Shown: piece after piece, positions 16,282 through 24,400 of the stretch | Layout of the letters: every line of letters begins with the position of its first letter | Numbering within the stretch: the first letter of the stretch is position 1 | Source of the DNA: JAIUNP01 sp020161975 | GTDB taxonomy: Bacteria > Pseudomonadota > Alphaproteobacteria > Rhizobiales > Beijerinckiaceae | Assembly: GCA_036745275.1 (NCBI GenBank) | Contig: DAIOGK010000027.1 | Span: forward strand, 1 to 43,094 | Direction of reading: 5' to 3' | Length of the DNA stretch: 43,094 bases | Program-made: the position numbers and the translations under genes | Notes under the pieces: generated by a model | The model's input: only the letters and a program-made list of their open reading frames with translations | Database searches by the model: none | What the model was told of the DNA's origin: nothing

Positions 16282-18643
16282 CCCTGCCCCCGGAGAACTT
16301 GCCACCGCCACCAGACGGGCGCGGACCACGCGGGCCGCCGCCGGGCCTGCCGCCGAAACCGCCGGGCTTGCCACCAGGCTTGCCACCAAAGCGCGGCTTG
16401 AACGGACGATCACCATCACGCGGCGGACGGTCGCCGAAAGATGGGCGATCCCCGCGCGGCTTGAACGGGCGGTCGCCATCCTCACGCGGACGGAAGGGCT
16501 TGCGCTCGCCATCCTCGCGGGCGCGGAAGGGGCGCTCACCACGAGGCTTGCCGCGATCTTCGCCGTCCCGCTCCCGGAACGGTCGGTCCCCGCGTGGCTT
16601 GAACGGACGGTCCCCATCCTCACGCGCGCGGAAAGGCTTGCGCTCGCCATCCTCGCGGGCGCGGAAGGGGCGCTCACCACGAGGCTTGCCGCGATCTTCG
16701 CCATCCCGCTCCCGAAACGGTCGGTCCCCGCGTGGCTTGAAGGGACGATCTCCATCCTCACGCGGACGGAAGGGCTTGCGCTCGCCATCCCGCGGCGGGC
16801 GATCCCCGAAGGACGGGCGCTCGCGTCGCGGCTCGCGGCCCGGACGGAAGCTGCGGTTCGGATCGGCGAGTTCGGCGCGCGAGTAGCGGTCGAGCGGATT
16901 GTCATCCGCGCTGCGCTCCAGCGAGGCGATACGGTCCACCTTCACTTCGCGTCCCTTGCGATCGGCCACCTTCTCGTGCGAGACTTTCAGATCATCGCGC
17001 TTGCCGAGGATGGCGGCGTCGCGTTTCTCGCCGGGCTTTTTCGGATCATAGCGGCGCTTGGGCAGTTCCTCCTCGGTCGCGGCAAAGCGCGCGCGGCCCT
17101 CGCGGTCTTGCGGCGGGCTGCGGAACCCCTTCGGCTTTTCCGGAGCCAGGACCTGTTCGAGGTGGGTAAAGACGGGCGAATCGAAATCGGCGCCGGCTTC
17201 TTCAGCCAAGCGCTCGCCAAGCTGATCGCGCAGATGGCGACCCCGGATTTCCTCTGCCGTGCCCTCCGGCATGTCGCCAAGCTGGAACGGACCGAAGGAG
17301 ATGCGGATGAGGCGCGTCACCTGAAGGCCGAAATGTTCAAGAACGCGCTTGATCTCGCGGTTCTTGCCCTCGCGCAGGTCCATGGTCAGCCAGGCGTTGT
17401 CGCCACGGCTGCGTTCGAACTTCGCGACGATGGGCGCGTAGGTGATTGGCCCTTCCTCGGGATCTTCGATGGTGATGCCCTCGCGCAGCGTATCGAGCTG
17501 GGCCTGGTTCACTTCGCCATGGACGCGCACGCGATACCGCCTGAGCCAGGCTGTCTTTGGGTGGGCCAGCACGCGGGCGAGGCCGCCGTCGTTGGTCAGC
17601 AGCAACAGCCCTTCGGTGTTGATATCAAGCCGTCCCACGGACATGACGCGCGGCAGGCCGGGCGGCAGGTTGTCGAACACCGTCGGCCGCCCCTCGGGGC
17701 TATGCTCGGTGGTCTCCAGCCCCTTGGGCTTGTGGTAGAGCCAAAGGCGGGTGCGCTCGCGCTGCGGCAAAGGCGCGCCATCGACAAGGATCACATCGGT
17801 ATCGGCGACATCCAGCGCCGGGCTGTCGATGACCGTGCCGTTCACCGAGACACGACCATCGACGATCCAGGCTTCCGCATCGCGACGCGAGCAGAGGCCG
17901 GCGCGGGCAATCACCTTGGCGATGCGGTTGGTATTGTCCTCCGCCTCTTCCTCACGCGTAGGCCGACGATCGACATCCTCACGCTTGCGGAAGGGTTTGC
18001 GCTCACCGTCATCGCGGGCGCGGAACGGCCTGTCACCATCGCGGCGCGGCGGACGGTCGCCGTAGGGGCGATCTTCACGCGCACGGAACGGACGGCCTTC
18101 GCCGCCCTCTTCGCGCTTCCGGAAGGGCTTACGCTCGCCATCCTCACGCGGGCGGAAGGGCCTGTCACCATCGCGGCGCGGTGGACGGTCGCCATAGGGG
18201 CGATCTTCACGCGCGCGGAACGGACGACCTTCGCCGCCCTCTTCGCGCTTCCGGAAGGGGGTGCGCTCGCCATCCTCACGCGGGCGGAAGGGCCTGTCAC
18301 CATCGCGGCGCGGCGGACGGTCGCCATAGGGGCGATCTTCACGCGCACGGAACGGACGGCCTTCGCCGCCCTCTTCGCGCTTCCGGAAGGGTTTGCGCTC
18401 GCCATCCTCACGCGGGCGGAAGGGCCTGTCGCCATCGCGGCGCGGCGGACGGTCGCCATAGGGGCGATCTTCACGCGCACGGAACGGACGGCCATCGCCG
18501 CCCTCTTCGCGCTTGCGAAACGGCTTGTCGCCGGAGGCGCGCTTGTCGAACGGCTTCTTCCCGCTGCGCGGAGCACCATCACGCGGGCCGCTGCGCGGGC
18601 GGCGGTCGTCCCCGCGCTTGTCATCATCACGATTGTCTGTCAT
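16262..18643 (-). CDS. rluB: 23S rRNA pseudouridine synthase RluB, with two long repeat-rich extensions
   Basis: RsuA/RluB-family pseudouridine synthase, expected to modify 23S rRNA near position 2605. The catalytic core spans about residues 236-500 of 793: an S4 RNA-binding domain (RIAKVIARAGLCSRRDAE, 240-290) and the synthase domain with HKPKG, catalytic Asp340 in GRLDINTEG, and the REGKNREIKR C-terminal motif. Flanking it are two highly charged, disordered Arg/Asp/Gly/Pro-rich regions. Residues 40-215 are four copies of a 44-residue unit; about 620-715 hold two copies of a 46-residue unit plus degenerate ends, closing with a Gly/Arg-rich tail. Usual family length is 250-350 residues, though Rhizobiales members often carry some such extension. 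The tails probably bind RNA non-specifically. It overlaps rsmD downstream and is divergent from tadA. Confidence 0.93.
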   Translation of the reverse strand: MTDNRDDDKRGDDRRPRSGPRDGAPRSGKKPFDKRASGDKPFRKREEGGDGRPFRAREDRPYGDRPPRRDGDRPFRPREDGERKPFRKREEGGEGRPFRAREDRPYGDRPPRRDGDRPFRPREDGERTPFRKREEGGEGRPFRAREDRPYGDRPPRRDGDRPFRPREDGERKPFRKREEGGEGRPFRAREDRPYGDRPPRRDGDRPFRARDDGERKPFRKREDVDRRPTREEEAEDNTNRIAKVIARAGLCSRRDAEAWIVDGRVSVNGTVIDSPALDVADTDVILVDGAPLPQRERTRLWLYHKPKGLETTEHSPEGRPTVFDNLPPGLPRVMSVGRLDINTEGLLLLTNDGGLARVLAHPKTAWLRRYRVRVHGEVNQAQLDTLREGITIEDPEEGPITYAPIVAKFERSRGDNAWLTMDLREGKNREIKRVLEHFGLQVTRLIRISFGPFQLGDMPEGTAEEIRGRHLRDQLGERLAEEAGADFDSPVFTHLEQVLAPEKPKGFRSPPQDREGRARFAATEEELPKRRYDPKKPGEKRDAAILGKRDDLKVSHEKVADRKGREVKVDRIASLERSADDNPLDRYSRAELADPNRSFRPGREPRRERPSFGDRPPRDGERKPFRPREDGDRPFKPRGDRPFRERDGEDRGKPRGERPFRAREDGERKPFRAREDGDRPFKPRGDRPFRERDGEDRGKPRGERPFRAREDGERKPFRPREDGDRPFKPRGDRPSFGDRPPRDGDRPFKPRFGGKPGGKPGGFGGRPGGGPRGPRPSGGGGKFSGGRGADRRR
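16502..16777 (-). repeat. Tandem 138-bp repeats in the 3' part of rluB
   Basis: Two full 138-base units (16640-16777 and 16502-16639) are nearly identical, and a third begins at 16501 but diverges after about 60 bases. Each encodes 46 residues beginning KPFR and containing DRGKPRGERPFR. The unit length is a multiple of three, so copy-number change would keep the frame. Confidence 0.9.
17999..18526 (-). repeat. Four tandem 132-bp repeats in the 5' part of rluB
   Basis: Four contiguous 132-base units encode residues 40-215. The marker CCTGTC recurs on the plus strand at 18029, 18161, 18293 and 18425. Copies differ at only a few positions each, which suggests recent duplication or gene conversion. 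Each unit encodes KPFRKREEGG, then DRPYGDRPPRRDGDRPFR and REDGER. Confidence 0.93.
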
Positions 18644-18696
18644 GCGCGCGCTTCTAGCAGCGAGTGTTGTCCGTAGCGAGGACTATTTAGGCCGAT

Positions 18697-19146
18697 ATGA
18701 GCGCTCCGAATATCTTTCTCGATGTCGCCTTCGACGAGGCGCGGGCAGCGGCTGACCGGGGCGAGGTTCCCATCGGCGCCGCAGTGGTGCGCGACGGGCA
18801 AATCATCGCCCGAGCCGGCAACCGGACCCGTGCTGACAACGACCCGACAGCCCATGCTGAAATCCTCGTCATCCGGGCCGCCTGCGCCCTGCTGAAGGAC
18901 GAACGCCTGCCGGGGTGCGACCTCTATGTGACGCTGGAACCGTGCGCGATGTGTGCGGGCGCGATTTCCTTTGCGCGCATCCGGCGGCTCTATTTTTCGG
19001 CGCCGGATCCCAAGGGCGGAGCTGTCGAGAACGGGCCGCGCCTCTACGGCCAGCCCACTTGCCATCATGCGCCGGAGGTCTATGGCGGGCTGCGCGAGCG
19101 CGAGGCAGCAGCGATGCTGCGCAGCTTTTTCGTGGCCTTGCGATAG
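18697..19146 (+). CDS. tadA: tRNA-specific adenosine deaminase
   Basis: Deaminates adenosine 34 to inosine in the anticodon of tRNA-Arg(ACG), allowing it to read CGU, CGC and CGA. The 149-residue product has the cytidine-deaminase-fold zinc site: H53-A-E55 (catalytic Glu55) and C83/C86 in PCAMC, plus the N-terminal GEVPIGAAVV strand and NDPTAHAE. The size is normal. It is divergent from rluB with 53 bases between the starts, and its stop is one base from that of the convergent hydrolase. The ribosome-binding site is weak. The gene sits next to rluB and rsmD, so three RNA-modification genes cluster here. Confidence 0.96.
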   Translation: MSAPNIFLDVAFDEARAAADRGEVPIGAAVVRDGQIIARAGNRTRADNDPTAHAEILVIRAACALLKDERLPGCDLYVTLEPCAMCAGAISFARIRRLYFSAPDPKGGAVENGPRLYGQPTCHHAPEVYGGLREREAAAMLRSFFVALR

Positions 19147-19147
19147 T

Positions 19148-20047
19148 TCAGAAAAACGCTGTCAGCGCTTCAAGCGTCGCGGACGGATTTTCCTCGGCCA
19201 GAAAATGTCCGGCCTCGATGCCGTGCCCTTCCGCTCCCGGTGCGAAGGTAGCCCGCCAGACATCGAGCGGTGTCTGGGCGCCCGCTGCGATTCCCGCTTC
19301 GCCCCACAGGATCAGGGTCGGGCAGTCGATCGTCTTCTTCGCCTTGAGATCAGCTTCGTCAGCCTCGGCATCCAGTGTCGCGCCGGCGCGATAATCCTCG
19401 CAACAGGCGGTAATCCGCGAAGGATCGGAGAAGAAGGCGCGATAATGCGCGAGCGCAGCTGACGAAAAATCCTTGAGCGTCTTCTTTGCCGTCCAGCTCG
19501 CCAGCGTGTGTTCCAGCCACTGGGTCGGCGCATGTTTGATGAGGTTTTCCGGCACAGGGCGCGGCTGGGCAAGGAACGTCCAGTGATAGACCTGCACGGC
19601 GCGGGTGGCGTCCATCCGTTCCCACATCACGCTGGTTGGCACGATATCGAGCAGCGCGAGCTTGGAGACACGTCCCGGGTGATCGAGCGCGAGGCGGTAG
19701 GCGACCCGCGCGCCGCGATCGTGGCCGCAGACCATGAACTGGACATGGCCCAGATCTTCCATGACCTTGATGACATCGCCGGCCATTGCACGCTTGGAAT
19801 AGGTCTCGTGATCCTCGTCCGGCGCGGGAGCGGATGACCAGCCATAGCCGCGCAGGTCGATCAGCACCACCTTGTAATGCCGCGCCAGCGTTGGCGCGAT
19901 GCGGTGCCAGCAGGCCATGGTTTGCGGGAAACCGTGCAGCAGCACCAGCGGCTCTCCGCGCCCCGCGATACGCACGAAAATCTTGCCCGCATCGGTGGGA
20001 ATGTAGTGCGAATCAAAGCCGGGAAAGAGGTCGATCAGATCGGACAT
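19148..20047 (-). CDS. Haloacetate/fluoroacetate dehalogenase-type alpha/beta hydrolase
   Basis: A 299-residue alpha/beta hydrolase that looks like a true fluoroacetate dehalogenase (hydrolysis of C-F or C-Cl bonds of haloacetates to glycolate). Seen: nucleophile Asp110 in GHDRGAR, carboxylate-binding Arg111 and Arg114, general-acid partner Asp134, halide pocket His155-Trp156 (VYHWTFLAQP) and Tyr219 (CCEDYRAGA), and catalytic His281 (AGHFLAEE). From established knowledge of this family, the characterised enzymes use Asp110, Arg111, Arg114, Asp134, His155, Trp156, Tyr219 and His280, so the alignment is nearly position for position. Ordinary esterases or epoxide hydrolases in this fold lack the His-Trp-Tyr halide pocket. 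There is no signal peptide and no partner gene, so the natural substrate remains open. Confidence 0.88.
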   Translation of the reverse strand: MSDLIDLFPGFDSHYIPTDAGKIFVRIAGRGEPLVLLHGFPQTMACWHRIAPTLARHYKVVLIDLRGYGWSSAPAPDEDHETYSKRAMAGDVIKVMEDLGHVQFMVCGHDRGARVAYRLALDHPGRVSKLALLDIVPTSVMWERMDATRAVQVYHWTFLAQPRPVPENLIKHAPTQWLEHTLASWTAKKTLKDFSSAALAHYRAFFSDPSRITACCEDYRAGATLDAEADEADLKAKKTIDCPTLILWGEAGIAAGAQTPLDVWRATFAPGAEGHGIEAGHFLAEENPSATLEALTAFF

Positions 20048-20116
20048 GTCAGGCTCCCGGATTCGTTGTGGTGCGAACCATGCACAGCGCGCGGCAGCGA
20101 TGCAAGATGGCTTTCG

Positions 20117-21484
20117 TCAGAGTGTGCATTCGGCAAAGGCCGGCAGAACCGACCCATTCCAGCGCCCGTTGAAGGCCGCAATGAGATCATCAGCGGCGCT
20201 GTGACCGCTGGCAACACGCGCATCCAGCAGGTCGAGATAACGGGTTTCATCCGCCCCCGTCCCATCCCTGAGCGCCCTGGCGGCCAGGCCGGCACGGGAA
20301 ATGGCGAGGCAATCGCGCGCAAGGTCGCGCATCGACCGGCCACAGATTTCCGCATCGAAGCCAAGACGCGGCACATCATCACGCAGTTTCTGCCGCTCGG
20401 CGGCCGTCCAACCCTTCGCAAGGTCAAGAGCGGCGTCAAGGCTCGCTCCGTTGTAGAGCAGGCCAACCCAGAAGGCAGAGAGAGCGACGATATGGTCGCG
20501 GCCACCGACATCCGCACCGCGCATTTCGAGATAGCGCTTCAACCGCACTTCCGGGAAAATCGTCGAAAGGTGGTTCACCCAGTCCGATTTCGTCGCCCTT
20601 TCGCCCGGCATGGGCGCGAAGTTACCGGAGAGAAGGTCGCGGAAGGAGGCGCCGGTGACATCGTGATAAGTGTCGCCGCGCTTGATGAAATACATCGGCA
20701 CATCGAGCGCGTAGTCGACATAGCGCTCGAAACCGAAACCATCCTCGAAGGCGAAGGGCAACATGCCCGACCGGGCGTTGTCGGTGTCGCGCCAGATTTC
20801 CGAACGGAATGAGCGAAATCCGTTCAGCTTTCCCTCCGTAAACGGCGAGTTGGCAAAAAGCGCGGTCGCCACCGGCTGAAGCGCCAGCGAGACGCGCAGC
20901 TTTTTTGCCATGTCCGCTTCCGAGGTGAAGTCGAGGTTCACCTGCACGGTCGAGGTGCGGAACATCATGTCGAGGCCGAGGCTGCCGACCTTGGGCATGT
21001 AGTTCATCATGATGCGATAGCGCGATTTCGGCATCACAGGCGTTTCTGCCCGGGTCCACAGGGGGCTCATGCCGAGACCGAGAAAGCGGATGCCCAGTTT
21101 TTCAGCCACAGCATTCGTGTCGGCGAGATGGCTGTCGAGTTCCGCCGCCGTCTCGTGCAGGCTGAGGAGCGGGGCGCCGGAGAGTTCGAACTGGCCGCCG
21201 GGTTCCAGCGAGATCGCGCCGCCGTTCGCATCGTCAAAGAGACCGATGGACTTGCCGTTCTCGATGATCGGCTGCCAGCCGGTGCGCTGGCGTAGCCCTT
21301 CCAGCAGCGCGCCGATGCCATTCGCGCCCTCGTAGGGCACGGGCGCGCAGTTCGCAGCGTAGAATGGGAACTTCTCATGCTCGGTGCCGAGACGCAGCGG
21401 GCCGGACTTCGCGCCCGCTTCAAGCCAGCCGACAAGCTCGTCGCGACTGTGGATCAGTTCCATATCAACGGTATCGCGGGCCAT
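20117..21484 (-). CDS. gshA: Glutamate-cysteine ligase (plant/alphaproteobacterial type)
   Basis: Makes gamma-glutamylcysteine from Glu, Cys and ATP, the first step of glutathione synthesis. The 455-residue protein is of the GCS2/class III type shared by alphaproteobacteria and plants. Seen: RLGTEHEKFPF near residue 35, the Gly-rich LEPGGQFELSG (ATP/metal site), PKSRYRIMMNYMPKVGSLGLDMMFRTSTVQVNLDF, and MRGADVGGRDH toward the C-terminal third. The ATG at 21484 has GAGGG upstream; the longer reading to 21529 adds Arg/Val residues without similarity. It lies 66 bases downstream of rsmE on the same strand and is probably cotranscribed, an arrangement I recall in other Rhizobiales. Confidence 0.95.
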   Translation of the reverse strand: MARDTVDMELIHSRDELVGWLEAGAKSGPLRLGTEHEKFPFYAANCAPVPYEGANGIGALLEGLRQRTGWQPIIENGKSIGLFDDANGGAISLEPGGQFELSGAPLLSLHETAAELDSHLADTNAVAEKLGIRFLGLGMSPLWTRAETPVMPKSRYRIMMNYMPKVGSLGLDMMFRTSTVQVNLDFTSEADMAKKLRVSLALQPVATALFANSPFTEGKLNGFRSFRSEIWRDTDNARSGMLPFAFEDGFGFERYVDYALDVPMYFIKRGDTYHDVTGASFRDLLSGNFAPMPGERATKSDWVNHLSTIFPEVRLKRYLEMRGADVGGRDHIVALSAFWVGLLYNGASLDAALDLAKGWTAAERQKLRDDVPRLGFDAEICGRSMRDLARDCLAISRAGLAARALRDGTGADETRYLDLLDARVASGHSAADDLIAAFNGRWNGSVLPAFAECTL

Positions 21485-21550
21485 GATCCCTCTTACGACA
21501 GGCCGGCAAAGCGCCGACGCCACACCCATGTGCGGACGGATGCGTTTCCG

Positions 21551-22297
21551 TCAACCGCCAATATCACCGAGAGCCGCCTGCACCAACGTCATGGCGGCCA
21601 CAGCGGCCGTGTCAGCCCGAAGGATGCGCGGCCCCAGCGAAAGGCGGACATGGTTGGGCCGCTCCAGCAGGCGCGCCCGTTCTTCCGGATCAAAACCGCC
21701 CTCCGGGCCGATCAGAACCGCAAGCGGTGCCCCGCGCGCAATCGCGCCCAGTGCGGCCAGCGGATCGGCAAGCGGCGCATCCTCGTCGCAGAAGATCAGC
21801 GTCCGCCCTGCCGGAAGCCCGGCCAGCGCGCGGGAGAGTGGCGCCTCCTCCGCAACATCGGCAACGGACAAAATGCCGCACTGCTCCGCCGCTTCAATGA
21901 CATTGGCGCGCATCCGGTCGCGGTTGACGCGGGAGGCGACCGTGCGGTGCGTCATCACCGGAACAAGGCGGCTTGCCCCCATTTCGACGGCCTTCTGCAC
22001 CATATAGTCGAGCCGGGCGGCCTTCAGTGGCGCGAAGAGATACCAGATGTCGCCGGATGTTGTCTGCGGACGGGCCAGATCCTCCAGCAGGATCTCGGGC
22101 GCCTTGCGCGTTCCGCCGGACAGGCGCGCCCGCCACTCCCCATCCCGCCCGTTGAAAACGTGGAAGAGATCCTTTTCACCAAGACGCAGCACGTTCAGAA
22201 GGTAATTCGCCTGCTCGCGCGTCAGGGTCAAGCGGGCGCCGGCCATCATTGGCGCATCCATGAAAAGGCGGGGTGCGGTAAAGTCGTATGCGGCCAA
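21551..22297 (-). CDS. rsmE: 16S rRNA (uracil1498-N3)-methyltransferase RsmE
   Basis: SPOUT-class methyltransferase that methylates U1498 of 16S rRNA in the 30S subunit. The 248-residue product has an N-terminal PUA-like domain (LTREQANYLLNVLRLGEKDLFHVFNG), the central KAVEMGASRLVPVMTHRT, and the knotted SAM site LIGPEGGFDPEE followed by LGPRILRADTAA. The proposed start is TTG at 22297: GGAG lies 8 bases upstream and translation gives MAAYDFTAPRLF, as in relatives; a reading from 22342 would precede the ribosome-binding site. It heads the rsmE-gshA unit and is divergent from the secreted four-Cys gene. Confidence 0.93.
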   Translation of the reverse strand: MAAYDFTAPRLFMDAPMMAGARLTLTREQANYLLNVLRLGEKDLFHVFNGRDGEWRARLSGGTRKAPEILLEDLARPQTTSGDIWYLFAPLKAARLDYMVQKAVEMGASRLVPVMTHRTVASRVNRDRMRANVIEAAEQCGILSVADVAEEAPLSRALAGLPAGRTLIFCDEDAPLADPLAALGAIARGAPLAVLIGPEGGFDPEERARLLERPNHVRLSLGPRILRADTAAVAAMTLVQAALGDIGG

Positions 22298-22334
22298 GAC
22301 TGATGCTCCGATTGGTCCTTCTCCTGCGGGGAAT

Positions 22335-22371
22335 ACCGGCAAAAATCAACTTCCGCCTTGATTCTGCCGGT
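22335..22371. promoter_or_regulatory. Long imperfect inverted repeat in a divergent promoter region
   Basis: ACCGGC-AAAAA-TCAA (22335-22349) pairs with TTGA-TTCT-GCCGGT (22358-22371) around an 8-base loop. A perfect TTGATCAA palindrome follows at 22377-22384. Together they place several TTGAT half-sites between rsmE and the secreted gene. It could be an operator or a 5'-leader hairpin. Confidence 0.4.
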
Positions 22372-22422
22372 GTTCCTTGATCAACAAAGGGCGGCGAACG
22401 GGAACAACAAGGAGTTTTAACA

Positions 22423-22875
22423 ATGCAGCGACGCGCGACGGGACTGGTTGCCGGCTCCATGCTGGCGCTTGCACTGGGAACGACCGCAGCGCTGGCGATG
22501 CCTGAGAGCTGCCAGAAGGATTTCGTGCCGCTGATGGACAAGCGGCAGAAATATATCAACACCATCAACGGCTACCAGAAGCGCAAGCCGACCGCCGCGC
22601 AGGCCTGCTCCACTTTTCGCGGCCTTGCCGATCACAACCAGAAGATCGCCAAGTGGATGACCGCGCAGAAGGAATGGTGCCAGATTCCCGACGACATGCT
22701 GAAAGGCGTCACCGACGCGCAGGGCCAGATCAGCCAGACCCGTGACAATGTGTGCTCCGCCGCCGCCAAGCAGGCCAAACAGATCCAGCAGATGAAGGCA
22801 CAGGCAGCCCAGCAACAGCAGGGCCGGCAGCCTGGGGTGGGTTCCGGCGTGCGCCTGCCTGCCGGCGCGCTGTGA
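22423..22875 (+). CDS. Secreted four-cysteine protein of unknown function
   Basis: A 150-residue exported protein: signal peptide 1-25 (cleavage after ALA), then a helical domain with four cysteines (C30, C62, C86, C111) that probably form two disulfides, and a Gln-rich coiled tail (115-137). I recognise no named family, though similar small proteins occur in Rhizobiales. AAGGAG lies a good distance before the ATG. The stop overlaps the GTG start of ubiA by four bases (GTGA), so expression of the two is coupled. An inverted repeat lies in the leader region. Function is not inferable; the even cysteine count and export suggest a periplasmic structural or binding role. Confidence 0.8.
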   Translation: MQRRATGLVAGSMLALALGTTAALAMPESCQKDFVPLMDKRQKYINTINGYQKRKPTAAQACSTFRGLADHNQKIAKWMTAQKEWCQIPDDMLKGVTDAQGQISQTRDNVCSAAAKQAKQIQQMKAQAAQQQQGRQPGVGSGVRLPAGAL

Positions 22876-23816
22876 GCGAGATTTCCGGCCGCCACGATCC
22901 CAAGCCTGCCGATGCTGTCCGTTCGCTGATTGTCGACCGGCTGCTGCCTGGCGGCGCGCGGCCCTATGCGCGGCTGATGCGGCTTGATCGACCGATCGGC
23001 TGGTGGCTTCTGCTGTTGCCGTGCTGGTGGTCGAGTGCGCTGGCCTCTGCTGCAACCGGCACTGCGCCAAATCTCTGGCATTTCATGCTGTTTCTCCTCG
23101 GCGCCGTCGTAATGCGCGGAGCGGGTTCGGTGTGGAACGATATCGTGGACCGCGACCTTGATCGTTCGGTGGAGCGGACGCGCAACCGGCCCATTCCCTC
23201 AGGTGCAGTGACCGCGAGGCAGGCCGCCGCCTTCATGGGTGCGCTGCTGCTCACCGGCCTGATCATCCTGTTCCAGTTCAATGGCGCCACGGTGCGGCTC
23301 GGTTTTCTCGCAATGCTGCCGGTGGTGGTCTATCCGTTCATCAAGCGCTTCTCGAACCATCCGCAGATCGTTCTGGGGTTCGCTTTCGCCTGGGGCGGGC
23401 TGGTCGGCTGGACGGCGATCACCGGTGCGCTCGCCCTGCCCGCAGTGCTGCTCTATCTCGCGGCCATCGTCTGGACGATCGGCTACGACACGATCTACGC
23501 TTTGCAGGATATCGAGGATGATCCGTCGGTCGGCATTGGTTCGACGGCGCTTGCCTATGGCGAGAAGGTGCCGGTGTTCGTCGGCGTCATGTATGTGCTC
23601 GCCGTGGCGCTGGTCACAGGCGCGACCACGCTTGCGGCGCCAGGGTTTTTCGCTTTTGCCGGCGTTGTCGCCTTTGCCGCGCATCTTGGCGCGCAGGTGA
23701 AGGTGATGCGGCTCGACGACCCCGCATTCGCACTCCGGCAGTTCAAGTCGAACCGTGATGCGGGGCTGCTTCTGACCGCAGGATTTCTGCTCGAAGCGCT
23801 TTACAGGGCGTTCTGA
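22872..23816 (+). CDS. ubiA: 4-hydroxybenzoate polyprenyltransferase
   Basis: Integral membrane prenyltransferase that attaches the polyprenyl tail to 4-hydroxybenzoate in ubiquinone synthesis. The 314-residue product has about eight helices, the MRLDRPIGWWLLLLPCWW entry motif, the first Asp-rich motif NDIVDRDLD with RTRNRPIPSG, and the second motif YALQDIEDDPSVGIGSTA. This separates it from the heme O synthase CtaB. The start is taken as GTG at 22872, which overlaps the preceding stop; a reading from 22752 would translate the end of the secreted gene in the wrong frame. Its 3' end overlaps the convergent DUF6101 gene by 16 bases. Confidence 0.94.
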   Translation: MSEISGRHDPKPADAVRSLIVDRLLPGGARPYARLMRLDRPIGWWLLLLPCWWSSALASAATGTAPNLWHFMLFLLGAVVMRGAGSVWNDIVDRDLDRSVERTRNRPIPSGAVTARQAAAFMGALLLTGLIILFQFNGATVRLGFLAMLPVVVYPFIKRFSNHPQIVLGFAFAWGGLVGWTAITGALALPAVLLYLAAIVWTIGYDTIYALQDIEDDPSVGIGSTALAYGEKVPVFVGVMYVLAVALVTGATTLAAPGFFAFAGVVAFAAHLGAQVKVMRLDDPAFALRQFKSNRDAGLLLTAGFLLEALYRAF

Positions 23817-24250
23817 ATGTCGCCGGATTCCCGGCTTGCGACCAGCACAAGGCCGGGTCTGCGGCGCGCCAGAAAGCGCGGGCGACGGCTCGCCACAGCC
23901 GAACCGTAGCGGCGTGGCAGTGCGGTCAGGGCCGGCATCGGCTCGATCTGCACGATCTGGCCATCGTCTGTTTCAGCAAAGAGGGTGAGGTTGAGCTTGC
24001 GCCCTATGGAGCGCCAGAGCGCGATGATATCAGTGTCGTCATCTGCGGTTTCGACCCGCTTCGACAGACCGGGCTCAACATGGCAGAGCAGGATTTCATA
24101 ACCCTTGCCACCGCGCCGGAGCAGAAGCCCCCTGTAGCCCCGCGCACCCTTGATGCCCGGTTCGTTGTCATTCGCCGGTCTTGGTGGGGCGGCTGCCGAT
24201 CCGGCGAGCGCAAAGCGCGCCGGATCAAGCCCCTCGAAAGAGCCTGTCAT
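23801..24250 (-). CDS. DUF6101 family protein
   Basis: A 149-residue cytoplasmic protein of a family I associate with Rhizobiales. Seen: a variable N-terminal 45 residues with PPRPANDNEPG, a beta-rich core (GYRGLLLRRGGKGYEILLCHVEPGL), the diagnostic DDDTDIIALWRSIGRKLNLTL segment, and an Arg-rich C-terminal stretch (RRPRFLARRRPG). The ATG at 24250 is preceded by GGGAAAAGG; the upstream in-frame extension to 24436 has no coding character. The function is unknown. It is convergent with ubiA and overlaps it by 16 bases. Confidence 0.8.
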   Translation of the reverse strand: MTGSFEGLDPARFALAGSAAAPPRPANDNEPGIKGARGYRGLLLRRGGKGYEILLCHVEPGLSKRVETADDDTDIIALWRSIGRKLNLTLFAETDDGQIVQIEPMPALTALPRRYGSAVASRRPRFLARRRPGLVLVASRESGDIQNAL

Positions 24251-24400
24251 TGCCTGATGCCTTTTCCCTGCCGGGGCTCTTTGTCCCCGATCTTGTTTTC
24301 GACTATGGGCCCGACAGACGGAAATCGGCTTAAAATTGCTGGTTAAGAGGGAGTTTCGGGGCCAAACCGTCGCGGATGCTTGAAAAAGGCTTAGCGGTAT

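Noticed and set aside
15721..16905. A longer 394-codon frame for rsmD
   Set aside because: The extra N-terminal part is the rluB repeat region read in another frame; the conserved methyltransferase begins at the GTG at 16281.
16502..18526. Regular direct repeats that might be taken for a CRISPR array or minisatellite
   Set aside because: The units are contiguous, 132 and 138 bases, without unique spacers, and stay in frame inside rluB. No cas genes are present.
15926..18676. A 916-codon open frame on the plus strand across rsmD and rluB
   Set aside because: It is antisense to two well-supported genes. The GC-rich repeats of rluB lack stops on the opposite strand, and the translation is a repetitive Ala/Arg-rich sequence with no domain.
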